Source: CAYGZM01 sp964354365
GTDB lineage: Bacteria > Planctomycetota > Phycisphaerae > Sedimentisphaerales > Anaerobacaceae
Assembly (NCBI GenBank): GCA_964354365.1
Contig: CAYGZM010000103.1
Coordinates: forward strand, 1 to 13,466
Direction of reading: 5' to 3'
DNA length: 13,466 nucleotides
In this document: positions 6,863-13,466 of the stretch, piece by piece
Numbering within the stretch: the first letter of the stretch is position 1
Layout: each line of letters begins with the position of its first letter
Program-made: the position numbers and the translations under genes
The notes under the pieces: generated by a model
The model's input: the letters and a program-made list of their open reading frames with translations, nothing else
Told to the model about the DNA's origin: nothing
Database searches by the model: none

Positions 6863-9058
6863 CTACTCCTTTTCTGCGGCCAGTCGGCGGAAGTTTTTGA
6901 TTCTGTGGAAGGTCATATAGTTGGCGTCGTGGGAGGCGACATAGCGGCCATCGGGCAGGACGGCGATGTTTGGTGAGCCGATGTATTGGCGGGATGAGGC
7001 GGGGCTGTGGTCGATTATGATGCCGGGGACGGGTGAATAGAAAGGCTTGTCGGGGGTATCGGCATTTGGCGGGGCGGCTTCCAAGAGCCAGGCGAGATTG
7101 AATGAGTAGTGTTGCTTGCTCGTTATCAGGTGGATGACGTTGTCGGGCGTCTGAGCGGCTGCGAGGTAGCCTGCCGGCTCGGCGTGGGTGTCGTCCATAG
7201 TGAATCTGCCTGTGTTTCCGCCGCCGTCTATTTCTCTGGGCGGGCCGCCGGCGGTGATGAGGCGTTTGACGGGCCAAGTGCGGCCCTCATCGAATGAAAG
7301 TGCGGCGAACATTCCGTAGATGCGATGTTCGGCGCCGGCTGAATCAGTTATCGGCATACCTTGTTTGCGGTCGGCGAAGCTGATGAAGAGAATGGGGCCT
7401 TCGTTGAGGCGTCTTAGGATGAGTCGCTGTCCGCCGCCGATGGGCTGGAACGGGCTTGCCGAGTACGTCCAGTTTTCGCCCATATCGTCGGAGACGCTCA
7501 TCGGCATACTGCCGGCGATATTGTTGCCGCGTCCGAGGGCGAGGAGTCTGCCGTCTCTGAGCTGGGTGACTCCTGCGTGGATGCCTGCAATCGAGGCGCC
7601 GGTGGCTCCGGCTTCGAAGGTTGGGCTTGGTCGGCCTTGGCCTGGGTCGCGCCAGGTTTGGCCGTTGTCGCGGCTGATGTGAATGGCGGTGCCGCCGCTG
7701 CCGCCGGTAACAGCGTCGCAGGGCAAGATTACGAAGCCCTGGTGGGTGCGAAAGACCGACTGGACGGGCTGGTGGCGGGTGACGTGTTCCGGGGCGATCA
7801 GCGCTGCTTGCGACCAGGTTGCGCCGCTGTCGGTGGAAGTTCGCATAATCAAAGCCATCGGCCCCCAGGTTGCACCGACGGATAGGCCGTTGAAGTGGTA
7901 AATGGTTTTTTGGCCGTCATACCACATAGCTGGGGCGTGGTCGTTGCGGTCGGGGGCGTCCCAAAAGACAGAGGCGGGTTCCCAATCGTTTGAGCCGTAT
8001 CGCAGGCGGCTGGCAAGGATAACGAGCTCTCGGCCAGGCTCGGTTCGGCAGGAATACCAGATAGCGAGCAGGTCGCCGTTGGGGCAGTTGATGAGGGCCG
8101 GGTCGTGGTTGTGCTTTGAGAACATCGGGCCTTCGGAGCCGGGCGGGACCTTGACGTATTCGATGGGGCCTTTGAAGTATGGTTTTTCGGGGTCGGGGCC
8201 TTTGGCAAGGTCGGCGGGGACGTCCTGCTTGACGTTTTGGCGGTTCAGCGGGATCGGAACGGGCGGCAGCGGTTCTGTTTTGGGCAGCTCAGCCTGGACG
8301 ACGCGGAATCCGATGAGCCAGGACTTGTCGTGGGGGAGCGTTCCGAGGCGGTTGGCGGAACGAAGGTACTGCAGTTCGGTGCTGTGGCTTCCGCCGCGGG
8401 TTACTTTGAAATCGCCGGTTGACCGCCCTACCGGGTCGCTCTGGTCGGCTGCTTCATAAGGGCCGTACCAATCGCAGCACCATTCCTCGACGTTGCCGTG
8501 CATATCATAGAGGCCCCAGGGATTCGGGGGCGTGGCGGCGACCTTGAGAGAGACGGGTTTGGGGTCCCAAGTCTGCTGCTGGTTCTTGTGATATTCCTTC
8601 GGGAGCTCGTCTCCTGTGTGGTAGGCGGTTGTGGTGCCGGCTCGGCAGGCGTACTCCCACTCGGCTTCGGTGGGCAGGCGGTAGGTCTTGCCTTCTTTCT
8701 CAGAGAGCCATTTGCAGAAATTGACCGCATCGTCCCAACTCAAGAAGACTACGGCCTCGTCGTCGCTTTTCGAGAATCCGAGTTTGCCGCGGAGCTTCTT
8801 GTGGCCGGGGTCGAACTGCTCGTATTGGGCGTTGGCGACTTCTGTTGTCGAGATTGAAAAGCCTTTGGAGATAGTCACTTTGTGGGTGGGTTGCTCGTCC
8901 CAGTCGCCGCCTTCGGCCTGGCCCATAATGAAGGAACCCGGCTCGATGTGGACGAACTTCATACCTATTGAATTGACGAAAGCATCCGCTGCCAGCGTTT
9001 CCGAGCTGCCCCCCCCTACCGTGAGGATTGCCAATGTCAGCAGTAGTGTTTTTTTCAT
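6863..9058 (-). CDS. Secreted SUMF-like / BNR sialidase-family fusion protein with a collapsed C-terminal module
   Basis: The product has 731 residues with a signal peptide (1 to about 24, MKKTLLLTLAILTVGGG, likely cleaved near LAA). Residues 26-255 are a sulfatase-modifying-factor domain: NSIGMKFVHIEPGSFIMG, YRLPTEAEWEYACRAG, GLYDMHGNVEEWCCDWYG, RGGSHS, IGFRV. The two active-site cysteines of true formylglycine-generating enzymes, expected after RGGS, are absent (THR/GLU/LEU/TYR-type residues there), so this domain is probably not catalytic. Residues 300-660 are a BNR propeller with four Asp-boxes: STDSGATW, SRDNGQTW, SDDMGENW and SFDEGRTW. I see no clear FRIP-type arginine motif, so sialidase activity is unproven. 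Residues 678-731 look like the start and end of a second module joined at HD (710-711). It may act on host or environmental glycans. No ribosome binding site precedes ATG 9058. Confidence 0.92.
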   Translation of the reverse strand: MKKTLLLTLAILTVGGGSSETLAADAFVNSIGMKFVHIEPGSFIMGQAEGGDWDEQPTHKVTISKGFSISTTEVANAQYEQFDPGHKKLRGKLGFSKSDDEAVVFLSWDDAVNFCKWLSEKEGKTYRLPTEAEWEYACRAGTTTAYHTGDELPKEYHKNQQQTWDPKPVSLKVAATPPNPWGLYDMHGNVEEWCCDWYGPYEAADQSDPVGRSTGDFKVTRGGSHSTELQYLRSANRLGTLPHDKSWLIGFRVVQAELPKTEPLPPVPIPLNRQNVKQDVPADLAKGPDPEKPYFKGPIEYVKVPPGSEGPMFSKHNHDPALINCPNGDLLAIWYSCRTEPGRELVILASRLRYGSNDWEPASVFWDAPDRNDHAPAMWYDGQKTIYHFNGLSVGATWGPMALIMRTSTDSGATWSQAALIAPEHVTRHQPVQSVFRTHQGFVILPCDAVTGGSGGTAIHISRDNGQTWRDPGQGRPSPTFEAGATGASIAGIHAGVTQLRDGRLLALGRGNNIAGSMPMSVSDDMGENWTYSASPFQPIGGGQRLILRRLNEGPILFISFADRKQGMPITDSAGAEHRIYGMFAALSFDEGRTWPVKRLITAGGPPREIDGGGNTGRFTMDDTHAEPAGYLAAAQTPDNVIHLITSKQHYSFNLAWLLEAAPPNADTPDKPFYSPVPGIIIDHSPASSRQYIGSPNIAVLPDGRYVASHDANYMTFHRIKNFRRLAAEKE
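8411..8432 (-). repeat. Dispersed GC-rich short repeat, copy C (inside the BNR protein gene)
   Basis: On the minus strand it carries GGTAGGGCGGTCAAC and ends GCGAT. It encodes V-G-R-S-T-G-D in the SUMF-like domain, just before the conserved RGGS. It matches 18 of 22 positions of the intergenic copy A. Confidence 0.5.
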
Positions 9059-9070
9059 AACGAGACAGAC

Positions 9071-9340
9071 CTATAGAGTGATTTGATTGTTGTGGTTTTC
9101 AATAAACTGACGGACTTCGGGCCTGATGTAGATACTCTCAATGTCGGTGACTTTCGGGAGCGCTTCGGCGCAGAGGGCGGCGACGTCGGATGAAGCGGCC
9201 TGGGCATCGACGAAGAATGTGGGACGGCCTCTTATTGTGCAAAGCCCCCCGCCGCTTCCACCGAGCGGCTCGGTGCGTATTGCGACGCCGTTTGCCTCCA
9301 GCAGCGCCAGAAGCTCTTCGAGAATCCTTTGCTCGTTCAT
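9071..9340 (-). CDS. Small conserved hypothetical protein
   Basis: The 89-residue product begins MNEQRILEELLALLEANG. I chose ATG 9340 because the longer frame from 9415 adds 25 residues that do not look conserved and would run through the divergent promoter region. There is no signal peptide or membrane segment. A Gly-rich motif GGSGGGLCTIRGRPTFFVD (about 28-46) is followed by helical segments and ESIYIRPEVRQFIE. I recall small planctomycetal hypothetical proteins with a similar G-G-x-G-G-G-L-C plus R-G-x-x-x-x-F-V-D pattern, but no characterised function. It is the first gene of the minus-strand operon, 12 bases before the BNR protein gene. No clear ribosome binding site. Confidence 0.72.
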   Translation of the reverse strand: MNEQRILEELLALLEANGVAIRTEPLGGSGGGLCTIRGRPTFFVDAQAASSDVAALCAEALPKVTDIESIYIRPEVRQFIENHNNQITL

Positions 9341-9524
9341 TTTTTCGTGTGTCGTGCGCCGTATATTGTATATCGTATTGCCAATCGCAATGACCCCGGC
9401 GGGCGGGGAGGACATTGCTCAAGAAAAAGCGTATTAACAGTCGATATAATTACAAAGATTCAAGATCAAAGACACAAGACCCAAGGCTGAAAATCAAGCG
9501 TAATTTTACAGCAGGAGCAGCGAA
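9341..9524. promoter_or_regulatory. Divergent promoter region
   Basis: This is an AT-richer gap between the minus-strand operon and the plus-strand kinase operon. A TATAAT occurs at 9445-9450 facing the kinase gene, without a good -35 box at 16-18 bases. On the other strand, near 9365-9380, there are ATATAC/ACAATA sequences that could serve the small gene. Position makes promoters likely in both directions; exact sites are not supported. Confidence 0.4.
9513..9517 (+). promoter_or_regulatory. Shine-Dalgarno for the TTG start of the histidine kinase
   Basis: AGGAG lies 7 bases before TTG 9525, ideal spacing, and supports this unusual start codon. Confidence 0.7.
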
Positions 9525-10316
9525 TTGGCAAGTATTGCAGAAAAACGCCTCAGTTTGCACAGGGATATTGACAAACTCGCACAGGAAAATGAGGGGTTGA
9601 AATCGCAGATTGGGGAGCTGCAGCATCTTGCCAATATGGGTTTGGCGAGCTATATGATAGCCCACGAGATCAATAATTTGCTGACCCCGGTTGGGACTTA
9701 TGCGGGCCTTGCGCTGGACAATCCCAAGGATGAGGAGCTGGGCAGGAAGGCCCTTGGCAAGGCGGTTAAGAACTGTGAGCGAGCGTCGAAGATAATGGAG
9801 AGTATGCTTGCCCTGGCAAACGGGCAGGAGCAGGAGAAGAGGAATTGCCGGCTGACCAACCTGGTTGAGGATGTCTTTGGGTGCCTGGCGCGGGATTTCG
9901 GCAAGGACGGGATAACGGTGGATATTGAGATGGCGGAGGATTTGGAGGTGTGGGTTGTGGCGGTGCAGATTCAGCAGGTTCTGATGAACCTGGTTCTCAA
10001 TGCGCGCGAGGCGATGCTGGTGGGCGGCGGAATCCTGAGCATCAAGGCCGTGGAGCGGGCCGATATGGTGCAGATAGAGGTGAGTGACACGGGGGCCGGG
10101 ATTGGGGCCCGCGATTTGAATGAGGTTTTCGAGCCGTTTTTCACAACGAAAAGAGGCGGGAATTCGGCGTCGGGGCGCCCGGGGTCGGGGCTTGGGCTTG
10201 CCTTTTGCAGGAGGGTGATAGAGGCGCACGACGGGTCAATTTCAGTCGAATCGAAGAGCGGCGAGGGGAGCACGTTCAAGATCGCCCTGCCGAAACCACA
10301 ATCAGGCAACAACTGA
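9525..10316 (+). CDS. Soluble sensor histidine kinase
   Basis: This 263-residue protein has no membrane segment or sensory domain. The N-terminal 5-38 is a coiled coil (HRDIDKLAQENEGLKSQIGE). The dimerisation/phospho-acceptor helix holds IAHEINNLLTP with His47. The HATPase domain has an N-box VLMNLVLNAREAM (Asn159), a G1 box VSDTGAGIG (Asp188), an F-box EPFFTTKRGG and a G2 box GRPGSGLGLAF (about 218-227). All parts needed for autophosphorylation are present, so the input must come from a partner protein, perhaps through the coiled coil. A receiver protein is encoded divergently at 5837-6328. The stop TGA shares its A with the ATG of the next gene, indicating translational coupling to a CNNM membrane protein. 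It starts at TTG 9525. Confidence 0.95.
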   Translation: MASIAEKRLSLHRDIDKLAQENEGLKSQIGELQHLANMGLASYMIAHEINNLLTPVGTYAGLALDNPKDEELGRKALGKAVKNCERASKIMESMLALANGQEQEKRNCRLTNLVEDVFGCLARDFGKDGITVDIEMAEDLEVWVVAVQIQQVLMNLVLNAREAMLVGGGILSIKAVERADMVQIEVSDTGAGIGARDLNEVFEPFFTTKRGGNSASGRPGSGLGLAFCRRVIEAHDGSISVESKSGEGSTFKIALPKPQSGNN

Positions 10317-11584
10317 TGGCGGCACTGGTTTTGCGAAATCTCGGGCACATTATACTGATGCTGGCGCTGCTTGCGTGCTCGGCGTTTTTTTCGGGGTCGG
10401 AGACGGCATTTTTCAACCTATCGAGCAGGCAGACAAGGCTGCTGCGCGAATCGAAGCACAGGTTGCAGAAGCTGGCGGCAAGTCTTCTGGCGCGGCCGGG
10501 GCGGCTACTCAACAGCCTTTTGTTCGGGAATATGGTGGTGAACGTTCTGTATTACGCTGTTTCGAGCGTTCTTGCGATGACAATAAAGAAGGAGGTGGGA
10601 CTGACGGCGGCTGGAGCCACGGCTTTCGCCAGTTTCGGGCTGCTGCTGCTTGTGGGAGAGATACTGCCGAAATCGCTCGCTTATGCAAATTCGCATTTGC
10701 TGAGCGTGGCGGCGGCGCTGCCGGCGTATTTGTGGTTGAGGGTTTTTCGGCCGCTGCATTTTGTATTTAAGGTGTTTATTCTGGAGCCTGTGTTACGGAT
10801 ATTGTTCGGTCCGGCGCGAGCGCCGAAGGCCTTGACCGTTGGCGAGTTCAGGTCGCTGATTGAGACGACCCGCAGAAAGGGCCTGATAACTGCGGGCGAG
10901 AACAAGCTGCTGACGGAGGTCGTTGAATTAGGCTTTTTGAAGGTGCGTCACGTGATGCGTCCGAGGGTGGATATGGTTGCGTGCTCGGTGAGCGAACCAC
11001 CTCAGACGGCTGTCAGGCTGATGCGTGAGAACGGGCTGACGAAGCTGCCGGTCTATGCGGGCAAGATAGATGATATGGTCGGGGCGGTGCATCTCCGACG
11101 GCTTTTGCTTTCGCCCGGCGGAGTACTGGACAAGTTAGTTCAGCCGGTTGATTTTGTGCCGGAACAGAAGACGGTTGAGTCTCTTTTGGAGTTTTTCCGC
11201 AAGAGCCGGACGGATATGGCAATGGTCGTTGACGAGTACGGCGGCATAGCCGGCATTGTTCGGCTGGAGGATATCGCCGAGGAGCTATTCGGCCAGATGG
11301 AGGCTGCGGACGGAGTGGAACCTGTTAAACAGATAGGGCCATTTGAGTATCGATTGAGTGGTAATCTGGCTATTCACGACTGGGCCGCGGCGTTTGGGAT
11401 TGACGTAACGGAGACGCGGATTTGCACGGTTGGCGGGCTGGTGACTTTGCTGTTAGGCAAGGCGCCCAGGAGCGGGGATACGGCATATTTGAAGAACCTG
11501 AAGTTTACGGTGGAGAACGTTCGAAAGCACCGGATAGAGAGTGTGATACTGACGCTGGAGCCGCTTTGGAGCGATGAGAGATAG
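10316..11584 (+). CDS. CNNM/HlyC-CorC family membrane protein with CBS pair, full length
   Basis: From ATG 10316 the product is 422 residues; the frame is open further upstream but that part overlaps the kinase gene. An N-terminal CNNM (DUF21) domain, about 10-165, has three to four membrane segments and the family motifs FFSGSETAFF (24-33) and GEILPKS (114-120). A CBS pair follows at about 210-328 (RHVMRPRVDM; MAMVVDEYGGIAGIVRLEDI), then a C-terminal CorC_HlyC transporter-associated domain at about 335-417. Proteins of this family are implicated in Mg2+ or other divalent cation export, and were historically called haemolysins. The start shares one base with the upstream kinase stop, and the end overlaps the next gene by 11 bases. 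Confidence 0.93.
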   Translation: MAALVLRNLGHIILMLALLACSAFFSGSETAFFNLSSRQTRLLRESKHRLQKLAASLLARPGRLLNSLLFGNMVVNVLYYAVSSVLAMTIKKEVGLTAAGATAFASFGLLLLVGEILPKSLAYANSHLLSVAAALPAYLWLRVFRPLHFVFKVFILEPVLRILFGPARAPKALTVGEFRSLIETTRRKGLITAGENKLLTEVVELGFLKVRHVMRPRVDMVACSVSEPPQTAVRLMRENGLTKLPVYAGKIDDMVGAVHLRRLLLSPGGVLDKLVQPVDFVPEQKTVESLLEFFRKSRTDMAMVVDEYGGIAGIVRLEDIAEELFGQMEAADGVEPVKQIGPFEYRLSGNLAIHDWAAAFGIDVTETRICTVGGLVTLLLGKAPRSGDTAYLKNLKFTVENVRKHRIESVILTLEPLWSDER

Positions 11585-12581
11585 TATGGCGTTCTTGATG
11601 GTGTTTGTGTTTTTCGTTTTTCTTTCGGGCCTGTTTGCGGGCTGCGAGACGGGCGTGTATCAGCTCAGCCGGGTTCGCCTGCGGCTGGGCATCGAGAGAA
11701 AGCGGTTTTCGTATGTTGTGCTGGGCAAGGTTATGCACGACAGTGCCGGCCTTGTTCTTTCCACCCTTGTGGGGACGAATCTTGCGCACTACGCTGCGAC
11801 GAGCACCATCACATACTTTTTCTTCACGAATGTTGATGCCGGGACCGCGGAGATGCTGGCGACGTTTGTGGCGGCTCCGGTGCTGTTTGTATTTTCGGAG
11901 ATGATTCCTAAGAACATTTTTTTCTATCGCGCCGATTTTCTGATGCCCTACGTAGCCCCGGCGCTGTTTGTGTTCCACAAGATTTTCACGTGGTGCGGCG
12001 TCGTGCCGCTGCTGCGCTTGCTTTCGGATATTTTCTCGCGGTTCGCGGGGCTGGCGTCTCCAACGAAGGCGGTTATAACATCGACACAACGGCACAGGGT
12101 AAGGGCGATTCTGCAGGATATTCGTGAGGAGGGCATTTTGAGCTCAGTTCAGGCGGATATCGTGGAGCGGATCGTCGGCATTCCAGGCATCAACATCAGG
12201 TCCGTGATGGTTCCGATGAGCAAAGTCGAGGCGGTCGATGTGAAGTCGGACAAGCCGGCATTGTTGAAGAAGCTGGAGGGGTCCGCTTTCACACGGCTGG
12301 CGGTGTATGAGGGTGAAGCAACGAATATCCTCGGTTTCGTAGATATGTATGAGGCATTGAGCTGGCCGGAGGAATTCGCCGATCTGAGGGTCTTTTTGAA
12401 GCCTATCGGAAGGCTTGACGGGGACATGGCGGTGACGGATGCGATACATGTTATGCAAAGCGAGAAACACAAGATTGTTTTGGTGACCCGGAGCGGGCGC
12501 GGCGGACGAGAATGGCCTATCGGTATTGTGACGATGAAGGACCTTGCCGAGGAGCTTTTGGGTGAGCTGGCTGAATGGTAA
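11574..12581 (+). CDS. CNNM family membrane protein with CBS pair, lacking the C-terminal CorC domain
   Basis: This 335-residue paralogue of the preceding protein has CNNM domain motifs LFAGCETGVYQLSR (20-33) and SEMIPKN (108-114), with three to four membrane segments in 5-150. A CBS pair spans about 205-332 (RSVMVPMSKVEAVDV; WPIGIVTMKDLAEELLGEL). It ends right after the second CBS motif, so the CorC_HlyC domain is missing. The second CBS motif is also altered: VTRSGRGGREWPIG stands where the paralogue has VVDEYGGIAG. The two could form a heterodimer, since CNNM proteins dimerise. ATG 11574 overlaps the previous gene by 11 bases; ATG 11586 is an alternative start with no better ribosome binding site. 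Confidence 0.9.
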   Translation: MRDSMAFLMVFVFFVFLSGLFAGCETGVYQLSRVRLRLGIERKRFSYVVLGKVMHDSAGLVLSTLVGTNLAHYAATSTITYFFFTNVDAGTAEMLATFVAAPVLFVFSEMIPKNIFFYRADFLMPYVAPALFVFHKIFTWCGVVPLLRLLSDIFSRFAGLASPTKAVITSTQRHRVRAILQDIREEGILSSVQADIVERIVGIPGINIRSVMVPMSKVEAVDVKSDKPALLKKLEGSAFTRLAVYEGEATNILGFVDMYEALSWPEEFADLRVFLKPIGRLDGDMAVTDAIHVMQSEKHKIVLVTRSGRGGREWPIGIVTMKDLAEELLGELAEW

Positions 12582-12618
12582 AGTAGTGTTGCTATATTAG
12601 GGGGATTTTAGAAATCAG

Positions 12619-13466
12619 ATGTGGGTGAAAATCGCAAAAGTGGCGGCAATTGTGACGCTGGTTGTTCTTTCGCTTGCGATTGTGGGCAACAGTATGAGCA
12701 AGCCGGTCGGTCGGGACGAGCAGATGTACTGCACCGCCGGCGTGCTGATGTCGCAGGGGAAGATGATTTACAGGGATTTTTCGTACGTGGCTCAACTGCC
12801 CTACCACCCGCTGCTGTTGGCGGCGGTGTACAGGATATCGGGGACGAGCTATTACCTGTTGGCGGGCAGAATGGTTTCGGTGGTGTGTGACGTACTCGTG
12901 ATGGTGTGTATTGTGGGGATATATCGGCGGGTATTCACGTCGTATGCAGTCTCAGGCCTGCTTTTGGGTCTGGCCGGGGTGGTGCTGTACGTGTTCAATC
13001 CGCTCGTCGATTACGCCAACGGTTATGCGTGGAACAACGATGCGGTTGTGCTGCTTGTTTTGCTTTCTTTCTGGCTGTTGGTCGGCACCGATTTGGGCGG
13101 CAAGCCAGGCTGGCGGCGGATTGGGGCAATCGGGCTTCTGCTGACTTTGGCGACATTTATGCGTGTGACGACGGTTTTAGTCGAAGCGCTGTTCTTGGCG
13201 GCACTGCTGCTGCGGTCCGGGGGTTCAATCGGGCACAGGCTAAAGACTGTCACGCCGTTTTTGGCTGCGGCCGCCGTAGTATCGATCTGGCCTGTTTGGG
13301 TGATAGCGCACGCGCCGCAAGCATTCTTTATAAACGTATTCCGAATACACATACTCAACAGCCAGTGGCTGCGTGAGATAGGGATGGTCTATGACAAATT
13401 CGATCTGACATTTTTCAGCCTGACGCAGCCGGGCTATCTTGTGCTCATCGGACTTGCGGTTTGTCT
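12619..13466 (+). CDS. GT-C type multi-pass membrane glycosyltransferase (ArnT/PMT-like), 3' partial
   Basis: The frame stays open from ATG 12619 to the window end (282 residues visible). A first membrane segment (about 5-23) is followed by an extracytoplasmic loop with GRDEQMYCTAGVLMSQGKMI and YRDFSYVAQLPYHPLLLAAV. This is the pattern of GT39/GT83-like transferases: the acidic pair after the first helix is the catalytic region, and the Y-x-D-x-x-x-x-Q-x-P stretch follows. At least six more hydrophobic segments are visible (near 80-105, 108-127, 143-156, 168-200, 212-230 and at the end). These enzymes move sugars from polyprenyl-phosphate carriers; donor and acceptor cannot be told. The gene begins 37 bases after the CNNM gene and probably belongs to the same operon. 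No strong ribosome binding site; GTG 12625 is a possible alternative start. Confidence 0.85.
   Translation, partial: MWVKIAKVAAIVTLVVLSLAIVGNSMSKPVGRDEQMYCTAGVLMSQGKMIYRDFSYVAQLPYHPLLLAAVYRISGTSYYLLAGRMVSVVCDVLVMVCIVGIYRRVFTSYAVSGLLLGLAGVVLYVFNPLVDYANGYAWNNDAVVLLVLLSFWLLVGTDLGGKPGWRRIGAIGLLLTLATFMRVTTVLVEALFLAALLLRSGGSIGHRLKTVTPFLAAAAVVSIWPVWVIAHAPQAFFINVFRIHILNSQWLREIGMVYDKFDLTFFSLTQPGYLVLIGLAVC

Noticed and set aside
6825..7277. 150-codon minus-strand frame inside the BNR protein gene
   Set aside because: It is Arg/Pro/His-rich low-complexity sequence in a shifted frame, typical of an out-of-frame reading of GC-rich coding DNA; the BNR frame has clear domains.
10205..10315. Upstream start at 10205 for the first CNNM protein
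   Set aside because: The extra 37 residues are highly charged, overlap the conserved kinase G2 region, and the ATG at 10316 gives the normal family N-terminus.
12621..13376. Two plus-strand frames (12621-12890 and 12906-13376) in the right-edge region
   Set aside because: The frame from 12619, which runs open to the window end, encodes a coherent multi-pass membrane glycosyltransferase; these are its out-of-frame shadows.

Overview
The window looks like part of a Planctomycetota chromosome, most likely Phycisphaerae or a relative. The reasons are a secreted protein joining a sulfatase-modifying-factor-like domain to a BNR propeller, a long FloA with two NfeD genes, several small conserved hypothetical proteins of a kind I associate with that phylum, and starts with weak or absent Shine-Dalgarno sequences. 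This is inferred from gene content alone; no rRNA or marker gene is present. The DNA is moderately GC-rich and gene-dense, with no tRNA, rRNA, CRISPR array, transposase or phage gene.

Positions 1-3727 (+ strand) hold a membrane-microdomain operon: a 5'-truncated long NfeD with a ClpP-like serine protease domain, a short NfeD with only membrane segments and an OB fold, the flotillin-like protein FloA, and a membrane-anchored proline-rich protein of unknown function. NfeD-flotillin pairing is well established; the fourth gene is a candidate new partner. A 196-base convergent gap follows, with a possible hairpin terminator and a 12-base perfect palindrome.

Positions 3924-9340 are on the minus strand. 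Read in the direction of transcription (right to left), a tight four-gene operon comes first: a small conserved hypothetical protein, the secreted SUMF-like/BNR sialidase-like fusion, a PfpI/DJ-1 family protein, and a stand-alone receiver-domain response regulator. The gaps are 12, 6 and 6 bases. About 290 bases further on is a 540-residue TPR protein.

Positions 9525-13466 (+ strand) run divergently: a soluble histidine kinase whose stop overlaps the start of the next gene, two tandem CNNM/CBS (HlyC/CorC-type) membrane proteins, and a GT-C-type multi-pass membrane glycosyltransferase cut by the window end. The soluble kinase and the output-less receiver protein flank the same block and could be cognate partners.

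The observations most worth a second look are three. The C-terminus of the BNR protein appears to join the beginning of a second sialidase-family module directly to its end, as if about 300 residues were deleted in frame. A short GC-rich sequence recurs in two unrelated genes and one intergenic region. The SUMF-like domain lacks the active-site cysteines of a true formylglycine-generating enzyme.
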